Assembly: GCA_029572955.1 (NCBI GenBank)
Contig: JAKPQE010000170.1
Span: forward strand, 1 to 64,000
Reading direction: 5' to 3'
Length of the DNA stretch: 64,000 nt
Source of the DNA: Pseudomonadota bacterium
GTDB lineage: Bacteria; Pseudomonadota; Alphaproteobacteria; Rhizobiales; JAKPQE01
Shown here: positions 23,511 through 31,731 of the stretch, one piece after another
Layout: every line of letters begins with the position of its first letter
Position numbering within the stretch: the stretch's first letter is position 1
The notes under the pieces: generated by a model
What the model was told of the DNA's origin: nothing
What the model saw: only the letters and a program-made list of their open reading frames with translations
Database searches by the model: none
Translations under genes and position numbers: made by a program

Positions 23511-25682
23511 ATGATGGAGACGAAGGGGGACCCGCGCGGCGGGTTGAGCGAATTCATGACCGAGACGACCGGCAAGGGCCGATATCTCCTGCTCATCAGC
23601 GTGCATGGGCTCATTCGCGGCGAGAATCTCGAACTCGGGCGCGATCCGGACACCGGCGGACAGACGCTCTATGTCGTCGAACTCGCCCGGGCGCTCGCCA
23701 AGCGGCCGGACGTGGCACGGGTCGACCTGATGACCCGGCTGGTGCGCGACCCCTCGGTCAGCGCCGACTATGCCGAGCCGATCGAGGAGATCGGGGAGGG
23801 CGTGCGCATCGTGCGCATCGAGGCCGGGCCCGACGCCTATCTGCGCAAGGAAGACCTCTGGGACCACCTCGACAGCTTCTCCGACGCCGCGGCGATCTAC
23901 CTGCAGGAGACGGTCGGGCGGATGCCCGACATCATCCACAGCCACTATGCCGATGCCGGCTATGTCGGCACCCGCCTGTCGCACCGCTTCGGCGTGCCGC
24001 TGATGCACACCGGCCATTCGCTCGGCCGGGTGAAGCGGCTGCGGCTGCTCGCGAGCGGTCTTTCCAACGACGAGATCGAGGCGCGCTATGCGATGTCGCG
24101 CCGGGTCGAGGCCGAGGAAGCGACGCTGGCGACCGCCGAACTCGTCATCGCCTCGACCCGCAACGAGGTCGTCGAGCAGTATGGCCTCTACGACTGCTAC
24201 CACCCGGCGCACATGGCGGTGGTGCCGCCGGGCACCGACCTGATGCGCTTCCATGCCCCGGACGGCACGGCGATCCGGCCCGAGGACACCGGCCGGGTCG
24301 GCCGCTTCCTCGACGATCCGGCAAAGCCGATGATCCTCGCCATCGCCCGGGCCGACGAGCGCAAGAATCTCGGGGCGCTCGTCGTCGCCTATGGCGAGAA
24401 CGAGGCGCTGCAGGAGCGCGGCAATCTCGTCATCGCCGCCGGCACGCGCGAGGACATCCGGCAGATGGAGGAGGGGGCGGCGAACGTCCTCACCGAGCTG
24501 CTCTACCTCGTCGATACATATGATCTCTACGGCAAGGTCGCCTATCCGAAGACCGTGGTGAGCGTGCCGGAAGCCTATCGCCTCGCCGCGACGACCGGCG
24601 GCGTGTTCGTCAATCCGGCGCTGACCGAGCCCTTCGGCCTGACCATCCTCGAGGCGGCGGCCTGCGGCCTGCCGATCGTTGCGACCAATGACGGCGGACC
24701 GACCGACATCCTCGCCAATTGCGAGAATGGCCTGCTCGTCGATCCGCTCGACACGGCGGCGATCGGCGAGGCGATCCAGACGATCCTCGAAGACAAGGCG
24801 ATGCACGCACGCATGCGCGAGAACGGCCTTGTCGGCGTCGCGCGCCACTATTCCTGGGACGCGCATGCCGAGAGCTACATGCAGCGGATCAAGCCGATCG
24901 TCGGTGCGGCGGCGACACCGCGCCCGGCGGTGCGGCGCGCCAAGATCTATCGCGACCGAGCGATCTTCTCCGATATCGACCAGAGCCTGCTCGGCGACCG
25001 GGAGAGCCTCGCGGCACTTTCCGAGGTGGTCGCGGGCAACCGCCGGAGCACGGCCTTCGGCATCATCACCGGGCGGCCGCTCGATGCGGCGCTGCGGGCG
25101 ATCCGCGCCAACAAGATTCCGATGCCGGACATCCTGATCACGGCGCTCGGCACCGAGATCCACTACGCCCCGGATCTCATCGCCGACGACTGGTGGGCCC
25201 GCCATATCGACCATCACTGGGAGCGCAAGGCGATCCAGCGGGTGCTCGACGAGCTGCCCGGGCTCGAGCTGCAGCCGCGGGAATTCCAGAGCCGCTACAA
25301 GATCAGCTACTACATCGATCCGCAGCACGCGCCGTGCCTCGAGGACATCCAGGCGCTGATCTACCAGGGCGAGTTCAACGTCAACATGATCCTGTCCTTC
25401 GGGCAGTATCTCGACGTCACACCGGCGCGCGCCTCCAAGGGTCTCGCCCTGCGCTACGCCGTCGAGCAGCTCGGCATCGCGTTCGACAACGTCCTCGTCG
25501 CCGGCGGCTCGGGCGCCGACGAGGACATGATGCGCGGCAATGCGCTCGCGGTCGTCGTCGCCAACCGGCACAACGAGGAACTCTCCTCGCTGACCGACAC
25601 GACGCGGATCTATTTCGCGACGCGGGAATATGCCGGCGGCATTCTCGAGGCGATCGACCACTACGACTTCTTCGGGCGCTGA
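23511..25682 (+). CDS. Sucrose-phosphate synthase with C-terminal sucrose-phosphatase domain
   Basis: Residues about 20-470 form a GT-B glycosyltransferase (family GT4): H-G-L-I-R-G-E-N-L-E-L-G-R-D-x-D-T-G-G-Q near the start, H-T-G-H-S-L-G-R-V-K, A-R-A-D-E-R-K-N and the sugar-nucleotide E-P-F-G-L-T-I-L-E-A. Residues about 490-723 are a HAD domain of the sucrose-phosphatase type with the D-I-D nucleophile motif, T-G-R-P, the lysine in A-S-K-G, and a final G-G-S-G-A-D-E-D. The HAD catalytic residues look intact, so one protein could make sucrose-6-phosphate and dephosphorylate it. Two start codons are adjacent at 23511/23514; 23556 is an alternative. It is probably co-transcribed with amylosucrase. 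Confidence 0.88.
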   Translation: MMETKGDPRGGLSEFMTETTGKGRYLLLISVHGLIRGENLELGRDPDTGGQTLYVVELARALAKRPDVARVDLMTRLVRDPSVSADYAEPIEEIGEGVRIVRIEAGPDAYLRKEDLWDHLDSFSDAAAIYLQETVGRMPDIIHSHYADAGYVGTRLSHRFGVPLMHTGHSLGRVKRLRLLASGLSNDEIEARYAMSRRVEAEEATLATAELVIASTRNEVVEQYGLYDCYHPAHMAVVPPGTDLMRFHAPDGTAIRPEDTGRVGRFLDDPAKPMILAIARADERKNLGALVVAYGENEALQERGNLVIAAGTREDIRQMEEGAANVLTELLYLVDTYDLYGKVAYPKTVVSVPEAYRLAATTGGVFVNPALTEPFGLTILEAAACGLPIVATNDGGPTDILANCENGLLVDPLDTAAIGEAIQTILEDKAMHARMRENGLVGVARHYSWDAHAESYMQRIKPIVGAAATPRPAVRRAKIYRDRAIFSDIDQSLLGDRESLAALSEVVAGNRRSTAFGIITGRPLDAALRAIRANKIPMPDILITALGTEIHYAPDLIADDWWARHIDHHWERKAIQRVLDELPGLELQPREFQSRYKISYYIDPQHAPCLEDIQALIYQGEFNVNMILSFGQYLDVTPARASKGLALRYAVEQLGIAFDNVLVAGGSGADEDMMRGNALAVVVANRHNEELSSLTDTTRIYFATREYAGGILEAIDHYDFFGR

Positions 25683-26071
25683 GCGTTTCGGGCTCGATCA
25701 CCGTCGGCATCGCCGCCCGTCGCGGGGATGCCGGCGGCGCCGTGCCTGCCCCGGCCGGTCCGCAAGGTATCCAAGATTTTACTTTTTCCAATGTGTGCAG
25801 CGCAGTAATTAGGAATTGCCCCGGCAAGCGCAATTTGCCGCTTCCTCCAGGAAATCAGGAAATTCGGGCCATGACCGACCTGATGATCGCCATGATGCGC
25901 ACCCCCGACGTGCGACACCGACGAGGCTCCTGAAGCCGGAGCCGCGACGCCGTGACAATCGCACGGCGCAGCCGCTGATCCGCCCTCGCATCCGACACCT
26001 CGACGCCGCGTGCCCTCGACTGCGCGGCGAAGGCGGTTCTTTGCCGCCACGATCCCCGCAAGGCCGAAAAA
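25683..26071. other. Intergenic region upstream of the SulP gene
   Basis: No credible gene was found; the open frames here are short, arginine-rich and without family resemblance. An AT-rich stretch at 25768-25815 probably holds the promoter. A 20-codon frame at 25871-25933 has a purine-rich stretch upstream and could be a leader peptide, but nothing else supports it. Confidence 0.4.
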
Positions 26072-27895
26072 ATGTCCTCATCCCTCGCTTTCAATCAGCC
26101 GTTCCTCGGACGCCTGTCGCAGAGCTTCCTTCCCTTCCGGCTCTGGATGCCGCTCGTCGACAAGAAGACGCTGACCGCGGATTTCTGGGCCGGCCTGACG
26201 GGTGCCGTGGTGGTGCTGCCGCAGGGCGTCGCGTTCGCCACCATCGCCGGCATGCCGCCGGAATACGGCCTCTATGCCGCGCTCGTGCCGACCATCATCG
26301 CGGCGCTCTTCGGCTCGTCCTGGCATCTCGTCGCCGGTCCGAGCACGACGGCCTCGCTGGTGCTGTTCTCGGCGCTCGCCACCCATGCCGATCCGGGCTC
26401 GGCCCACTATGTCGAGCTGGCGCTGACGCTCGCCTTCATGGTCGGCCTCATGGAGCTGTCGCTCGGGGTGTTCCGCCTCGGCGCGGTGGTCAACTTCATC
26501 TCGCACTCGGTGATCGTCGGTTTCACCGCCGGCGTCGGCATCCTCATCATCCTGACGCAGATCCGCAACTTCGTCGGCATCGAGGTGCCGCGCGGGCTGC
26601 ACGTCTACCAGCTCGTTCCCTATCTCGTCGCGCACGTGCCCGATTTCGATCTGGCGACCACCGTGGTCGGTGCCGTGACGCTGGCGACGGGCATCCTCGT
26701 GCGCCGCTTCCTGCCGCGCGTGCCGTTCATGATCGTCGCCATCGTCGCCGGCAGCCTCGTCGGCTACGCCTTCACCCGCGAGGGCCATGCGATCGCCACG
26801 GTCGGCGCGCTGCCTGCGCACCTGCCGCACCTCACGGCGCCGAGCTTCGATCCGCATGTCTGGATCATGCTGCTGCCGACCGCCCTCGCTCTCGCCATCT
26901 CGGCGCTCAACGAGTCGGTTTCGATCTCGCGGGCGCTCGCCATCCGCAGCGGCCAGCACGTCGACGCCAATCAGGAGTTCATCGGCCAGGGCCTCGCCAA
27001 CACCGTCGGCAGTTTCTTTTGCGGCTATGTCGTCTCGAGCTCGTTCAACCGCAGCTCGCTGAACTTCACGGCCGGGGCCAAGACGCCGATGTCGGCGCTG
27101 ATAGCCAGCGGCCTGCTCGCCGGCGTCATCTCGTTCGCCGCCCCGCTCGCCGCCTATCTGCCGTATTCGGCGATGGCCGCCTCGCTGTTCCTCGTCGGCT
27201 GGAGCCTGTTCGATGTGCAGAGCATCCGCCAGATCGCCCGCACCAGCCGGGTGGAGGCGGGCATTCTCGGGGCGACGCTGGTTGCCAGCCTCGTCGTGCC
27301 GGTGCAGTTCGCGATCCTTGCCGGCGTCTTCCTGTCGCTGCTCGTCTACCTCTATCGCACCTCGAACCCGCGCATCGTGCACTACGTGCCGGATCCGGAG
27401 AGCGCCGGCCGCAAGCTCGGCGAGGCGCGCGCCGACCTGCCGGAATGCCCGCAGTTCAAGATCGTGCGGATCAACGGCTCGCTGTTCTTCGGGGCGGTCA
27501 ACGCCTTCAAGGAGACGCTGCTCACCTACGAGAAATACGACCCGACCCTGCGGCATCTGGCGATCGTCATGTCCGGCGTCAATTTCATCGATGTCGCCGG
27601 CGCCGAGGCGCTGGCCCAGATGGCGCGCCGCTACCGCGGACGTAACGGCGCCATCTACCTGATCGGCACCAATTCCTACGTGATGGAGGTGCTGGAGCGC
27701 GGCGGCTATCTCGCGAGCATCGGCGAGCACAACGTCTTTGCCTCGAAGACCCATGGCCTGCGCGAAATCTACCGGCGCCTCGACTACTCGATCTGCGCCG
27801 AGTGCAAGCTCAACGTCTTCGTCGAATGCCGGCGCAAGGGCCGACAGGAGCCGGTGGTGGTGGAGGAGGTGGCCGGCGAGGACATGGCCGCCTGA
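26072..27895 (+). CDS. SulP-family anion transporter with STAS domain
   Basis: The 607-residue protein has the SulP layout: about 12-14 membrane helices from residue 35 to 430, with G-L-T-G-A-V-V-V-L-P-Q-G-V-A-F-A-T-I-A-G-M-P and P-E-Y-G-L-Y-A-A-L, and a cytoplasmic STAS domain from about 455 to 560 (V-M-S-G-V-N-F-I-D-V-A-G-A-E-A-L). Bacterial SulP proteins carry sulfate, bicarbonate or dicarboxylates; the substrate is not evident. The C-terminal tail after the STAS domain contains three closely spaced cysteines (S-I-C-A-E-C ... V-E-C), which is unusual for the family and could bind metal. It ends at a strong terminator and has no obvious partner gene. Confidence 0.88.
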   Translation: MSSSLAFNQPFLGRLSQSFLPFRLWMPLVDKKTLTADFWAGLTGAVVVLPQGVAFATIAGMPPEYGLYAALVPTIIAALFGSSWHLVAGPSTTASLVLFSALATHADPGSAHYVELALTLAFMVGLMELSLGVFRLGAVVNFISHSVIVGFTAGVGILIILTQIRNFVGIEVPRGLHVYQLVPYLVAHVPDFDLATTVVGAVTLATGILVRRFLPRVPFMIVAIVAGSLVGYAFTREGHAIATVGALPAHLPHLTAPSFDPHVWIMLLPTALALAISALNESVSISRALAIRSGQHVDANQEFIGQGLANTVGSFFCGYVVSSSFNRSSLNFTAGAKTPMSALIASGLLAGVISFAAPLAAYLPYSAMAASLFLVGWSLFDVQSIRQIARTSRVEAGILGATLVASLVVPVQFAILAGVFLSLLVYLYRTSNPRIVHYVPDPESAGRKLGEARADLPECPQFKIVRINGSLFFGAVNAFKETLLTYEKYDPTLRHLAIVMSGVNFIDVAGAEALAQMARRYRGRNGAIYLIGTNSYVMEVLERGGYLASIGEHNVFASKTHGLREIYRRLDYSICAECKLNVFVECRRKGRQEPVVVEEVAGEDMAA

Positions 27896-27940
27896 AAGGG
27901 TAACCCCTGACGGGGCCCCTTCGATCCATCGGCTTTCCAG

Positions 27941-27982
27941 CCGCCGCCCGGTTGCGAGGAACCGGGCGGCGGTCCTTTTTTT
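27941..27982 (+). terminator. Strong Rho-independent terminator after SulP
   Basis: CCGCCGCCCGGTT (27941-27953) and AACCGGGCGGCGG (27960-27972) form a perfect 13-bp stem with a 6-base loop, followed by TCC and seven T residues (27976-27982). It lies 45 bases after the SulP stop. Confidence 0.93.
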
Positions 27983-28461
27983 GCCGTTGCCCGCGCCTTT
28001 CGGCCCGGCGGCGGGATGCTTCGCGCTGCCGCTGCCGGCGGCTTCGTCTCGTCCTGTCCTGTCCCGTACCGCGCGTGCGGGGTCGGGAAGCGGCAGGCCG
28101 CTCCCGCGTTTGCCGAGGATCGATCGGACCGGCGAGCGGTCCGGCGTCTCACCCGCCGGTGACCGGAATGAAGACTGTCCGTCGTCGTCGCGGCGCGGGG
28201 GGCGGGGCCGATACCGCGGGCCGTCCTCTGACGCCTGATACCGATACCGATACCGATACCTGTCGGCAACAGCCTCTGGCGCCCTTGGTCGGGCGGTGCG
28301 TGAGGTGGGGTCTGCGAGGGTCCGGGGCGCTGGCGATCGGTCCGTCGGCCGTCTCGTCTACTTGCTGCAAAACGCGACACCGGCCCGGCATGTCCAGCTC
28401 CTGTCGGGCTGGTGGCCGGGCCGGCGCCGCTGCCGGGGGACGTTTCAGGCGGGAATAGAGA
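27983..28461. other. Gene-free GC-rich stretch
   Basis: No gene is supported between the SulP terminator and the end of the opposing membrane-protein gene. The only marked structure is a short tandem repeat at 28237-28260. Open frames here are arginine/proline/alanine-rich on both strands, as expected from high GC. Confidence 0.5.
28237..28260. repeat. Short tandem repeat, four copies of GATACC
   Basis: Four perfect head-to-tail copies of the hexamer GATACC lie in non-coding sequence; a related GATACC stands alone about 30 bases upstream. The copy number may vary between strains. Confidence 0.85.
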
Positions 28462-28508
28462 GGGGTTGAGCCACCATTGCGGGGGTACGCAGGAGTCGGC
28501 TCAACCCC
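28462..28508 (-). terminator. Hairpin spanning the stop of the membrane-protein gene
   Basis: GGGGTTGAGCC (28462-28472) and GGCTCAACCCC (28498-28508) are perfect 11-base inverted arms 25 bases apart. On the minus strand the gene's TGA lies inside the first arm, and TCTCTATTCC follows the second. The position suits a terminator, though the T-run is poor. Confidence 0.5.
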
Positions 28509-29481
28509 CGTTGGACCACAGGGCGTTCAACGGACGCTCCAGCGCGTCGCCACGATCCGAGACCGAACGGATCGCGCGGCGCGCGAGGGGGGCGGAGCCG
28601 GTGATCGCCAGGGCCAACAAGATCGCGGCGGCGATCTGCGGGGCACCGAGGTCGCTGCCGAGGGCAAGCGTGATGCCGAGGGCGAGGAAGGGGGCGCTCG
28701 CCGAGGCGATGCGCGCGGTTTCGCGCGGCAGCCGGGCGGTGCCGAGCTGCGCGGCGGCGCCGTAGCAGATGCCGGCGAGGAGCGCCATCAGCAGCGCCGC
28801 GTCGCCGGGAAGGGCGATGCCCTCGTCGAAGCCGATCGCGGCACCGGCGGCGCAGAGGAAGCCGGTGACCGCCCATTTCAGCCACGGCGCATCGCGGCGT
28901 TCGTCGGACAGACCGCGCTGCCAGGCGCGAACCGCCGCGGCAACGGCGAGAACGGCGAGCGAGGCGACGAAGCCGTGCCAGCCGGCGATCTCGCTCATCG
29001 AGGCGGCGGTGATCAGCGGGATGGCGAGGTAGAGGGTGTCTTCGCCGGAGACGCGCCGGGTGCGCGCGACATGCACCAGAACCCGCGACAGGATGACCGT
29101 GCCGGGAATGAGCAGGATCATGCCGACGATGCCGATGATCGGGGCGGCGGCGAGGAGAACGGCCAGCGAGAGGGCATCGTGCAGCGCCAGGTCGTCGGCG
29201 GCGCCGGCCGGCGCAGCGCCGGCCGAGGCGGGCCGCGAGACGAACCTGCCGACGGCGAGCGCGGCGAGGGCGGCGGCACCGCCGAAGACGGCGGCGATGA
29301 GCCAGGGGTCGACGCCGGCCGCGCCTTCGACGAGGGGCAGGGCAACGGCCTGGCCGACCGCGGCAAGGCCGGCGACGGCGAGCACGGCGGGCGTCGCGCG
29401 GCCGGCGGTCGCAACGGACGGGGTCGGCAGGCGCAGACGGGCGCGGTCGGCTTCGATGGCTTCGACGGTGTTGATGGTCAT
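28501..29481 (-). CDS. Multi-spanning membrane protein of unknown function
   Basis: From the ATG at 29481 the product has 326 residues; upstream in-frame sequence is arginine-rich and unlikely to be coded. After a 35-residue hydrophilic N-terminus, about eight to ten Ala/Leu/Gly-rich transmembrane helices follow, interrupted by short charged loops (for example R-T-R-R-V-S-G-E-D and Q-R-G-L-S-D-E-R-R-D). I do not recognise a family. It is transcribed away from the response-regulator gene across a 190-base gap. Confidence 0.65.
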   Translation of the reverse strand: MTINTVEAIEADRARLRLPTPSVATAGRATPAVLAVAGLAAVGQAVALPLVEGAAGVDPWLIAAVFGGAAALAALAVGRFVSRPASAGAAPAGAADDLALHDALSLAVLLAAAPIIGIVGMILLIPGTVILSRVLVHVARTRRVSGEDTLYLAIPLITAASMSEIAGWHGFVASLAVLAVAAAVRAWQRGLSDERRDAPWLKWAVTGFLCAAGAAIGFDEGIALPGDAALLMALLAGICYGAAAQLGTARLPRETARIASASAPFLALGITLALGSDLGAPQIAAAILLALAITGSAPLARRAIRSVSDRGDALERPLNALWSNGG

Positions 29482-29671
29482 TGGATTTCTCGGTCTGGTG
29501 GCGGCCTCGGGATGCCGATAGCATTGACGTCGAAACGGCGGCTGCAGGGGAATGCGGTGGCCGTCGGCGGGCAGGGCTCTTTGCCCGCAACGGCAAAATA
29601 GGATAGGCCTCCGAGGGGACCTAGTTACCATTCGGATACCTTTGCCGGACCCTGCGGAACGAGGGCGAGCC

Positions 29672-30346
29672 ATGAAGGTTCTGGTCATCGAAGACGATCC
29701 CGGCGGGCGCGCGGTGATCGCCCAGGGCCTCGAGGAATCGGGCCACGAGGCGGTGTGCGCCGAGGACTTCAAATCCGGCCTGAGACTGGCGCGCGAGGGC
29801 GGCTACGACGCCCTCATCGTCGACCGCATGCTGCCGGACGGCGACGGCGTCAACATCGTCAAGAGCCTGCGCGAGGCGCGCGACACGACCCCGGCGGTGT
29901 TCCTCACCGCCCTCAACGACGTCGACGAGCGCATCAAGGGCCTGCGTGCGGGCGGCGACGACTACGTCGCCAAGCCGTTCTCCTTCCTCGAACTCCTGGC
30001 CCGTCTCGAGGCGGTGACCCGGCGCCTGGAAGCCGCGGTGCCGGAGACGGTGCTGAAGGTCGGCGATCTCGAGGTCGACGTCATCGAACGCAGCGTCCGG
30101 CGCGGCGGCACCGAGATCCTGCTGCAGCCGCGCGAGTTTCGCCTGCTCGAATTCCTCATGCGCCATGCCGGGCGTACCGTGACCCGGTCGATGCTGCTCG
30201 AGGGTGTGTGGAAATACCACTTCGAGCCGGAGACCAAGGTAATCGACGTGCAGATGAGCCGGCTGCGCCAGAAGATCGACAAGGACTTCGACCACCCGCT
30301 CATTCATACGGTGCGCGGTTCGGGATACTGCATCCGTGCGGATTAG
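29672..30346 (+). CDS. OmpR/PhoB-type response regulator
   Basis: This 224-residue protein has a receiver domain (about 1-118) with acidic pocket E7-D8-D9, the phospho-acceptor aspartate in A-L-I-V-D-R-M-L-P-D-G-D-G, a threonine in F-L-T-A-L and the lysine in Y-V-A-K-P-F. A winged-helix trans_reg_C domain follows (about 128-224: L-Q-P-R-E-F-R-L-L-E-F-L-M-R-H and V-I-D-V-Q-M-S-R-L-R-Q-K-I-D). The start at 29672 has GAGGGCGAG before it. The kinase gene begins inside its last codons, so the two form a coupled two-component pair with unknown signal. Confidence 0.93.
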   Translation: MKVLVIEDDPGGRAVIAQGLEESGHEAVCAEDFKSGLRLAREGGYDALIVDRMLPDGDGVNIVKSLREARDTTPAVFLTALNDVDERIKGLRAGGDDYVAKPFSFLELLARLEAVTRRLEAAVPETVLKVGDLEVDVIERSVRRGGTEILLQPREFRLLEFLMRHAGRTVTRSMLLEGVWKYHFEPETKVIDVQMSRLRQKIDKDFDHPLIHTVRGSGYCIRAD

Positions 30347-31724
30347 GCTGTTCCAGACGACGACCTTCCGGCTGACGGTGATCGCCAGCTTCGCCTTCGT
30401 GCTGGTCGGCGCGGCGGTGCTCGCCTTCGTCTATCTGTCGATGCTCGCCGTCATCGACCGGCAGATCGACGGCGCCCTCGATCGGGAATATGCGGATCTC
30501 ACCTCGGCCTACGAGGCCGGCGGTTACGATCGGCTGAAGCGGACGATCTTCGACCGCGCCTCGCCGCACTACGACAGCCTGCGGCTCTACGTACTCATCG
30601 GGCCGGACGGGGCGCTGTGGGGCAATCTCGCCAAATGGCCGGCGGAGGCGCCGGGGCCGGGGCCGGCGCGCGACATCGCGGTCGACCATGCGGCGGGCAA
30701 GGCGCGGGTGCGCACCATTCTCTTTGCCGACGGCAGCCGGGTGCTGGTCGGCCGGGCGCTCAGCGAGCGCAGCAACTTCCAGGCGCTGATCGAGCAGTCG
30801 CTGCTGTCGGTTTTTCTCGCCACCCTCGTGCTCGGCATCGCGGCGAGCGTCGTGCTCGCGCGCTATGCCCGTCTGCGCCTCGAGCGGATCAACGCGACGG
30901 CGGAAGAGGTGCTGGGAGGCAATCTGGCGGGGCGCGTGGCGGTCGGCGAGGGCGGCGACGAATACGACCATTTGTCCCGCAACATCAACGCCATGCTCGA
31001 CCGTATCCAGAAGTTGGTCGGCACTATCCGCGGCGTTACCGAGAACGTCGCCCACGATCTCCGGACGCCGCTCAACCGGCTGCGCGGCCGGCTGGAGGTC
31101 GCGCTGATGGCCGAGCGCAGCGGCGAGGAATACCGCGCGGCGCTGCAGCGGGCGGTCTCGGATGCCGACACGATCGTCGATACCTTCAACGGGTTGTTGA
31201 AAATCGCCCGGATCAGGGCCGGCGCGGTCGAATTGCAGCGCCAGCCGGTGGACCTCAGGGAGGTCGTCGCCGAACTCGTCGATCTCTACGATGCCTTCGC
31301 CGAGGAGAGCGGGGTCAAGGTCGAGGCGCGACTGCCGATCGACCGCACCAACCTCACGGTGCTCGGCGACGGCCATCTCATCTCGCAGGCGGTCGCCAAT
31401 CTTCTCGACAATGCGATCAAATATTCACCGGCGGGCGGCGTGGTGGTCGTCACGGCGCGGCGCGACGCGACCTCGGTGACGCTCGGCGTCGCCGACAACG
31501 GCCCCGGCATCCCGGCCGAGATGCGCGAGGTGATCCTCGGCCGCTTCGTGCGCCTCGACAACAGCCACGACAAGCAGGGCTTCGGCCTCGGGCTTTCCTT
31601 CGCCGCGGCGGTGGCCGAGTGGCACGGCGCGGACCTCGCCCTCGCCGACAACGAGCCGGGGCTCCGGGTATCGCTGCGCCTGCCGGCGGGCGATGCGCCC
31701 CGGCTCACCGAACGGCCGGCCTGA
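30336..31724 (+). CDS. Membrane sensor histidine kinase
   Basis: A GTG at 30336 overlaps the response-regulator gene by 11 bases. The 462-residue kinase has a first transmembrane helix (about 12-35), a periplasmic segment of about 120 residues, a second helix (about 155-178), a HAMP linker, the HisKA box N-V-A-H-D-L-R-T-P-L-N-R-L, and an ATPase domain with N-L-L-D-N-A-I-K-Y, D-N-G-P-G-I-P and G-F-G-L-G-L-S. It resembles QseC/TctE-type partners of OmpR-class regulators. The gene ends only 7 bases from the opposing RND gene, with no terminator between. Confidence 0.92.
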   Translation: MRIRLFQTTTFRLTVIASFAFVLVGAAVLAFVYLSMLAVIDRQIDGALDREYADLTSAYEAGGYDRLKRTIFDRASPHYDSLRLYVLIGPDGALWGNLAKWPAEAPGPGPARDIAVDHAAGKARVRTILFADGSRVLVGRALSERSNFQALIEQSLLSVFLATLVLGIAASVVLARYARLRLERINATAEEVLGGNLAGRVAVGEGGDEYDHLSRNINAMLDRIQKLVGTIRGVTENVAHDLRTPLNRLRGRLEVALMAERSGEEYRAALQRAVSDADTIVDTFNGLLKIARIRAGAVELQRQPVDLREVVAELVDLYDAFAEESGVKVEARLPIDRTNLTVLGDGHLISQAVANLLDNAIKYSPAGGVVVVTARRDATSVTLGVADNGPGIPAEMREVILGRFVRLDNSHDKQGFGLGLSFAAAVAEWHGADLALADNEPGLRVSLRLPAGDAPRLTERPA

Positions 31725-31731
31725 GCGGCAC

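Noticed and set aside
25809-26094. Short minus-strand genes upstream of SulP
   Set aside because: Two overlapping Arg-rich frames with no ribosome site or family resemblance, in a likely promoter region.
31725-31731. Functional link between the two-component pair and the RND pump because the genes nearly touch
   Set aside because: They converge, and the pump already has its own divergent TetR regulator with an operator; closeness alone is not evidence of control.
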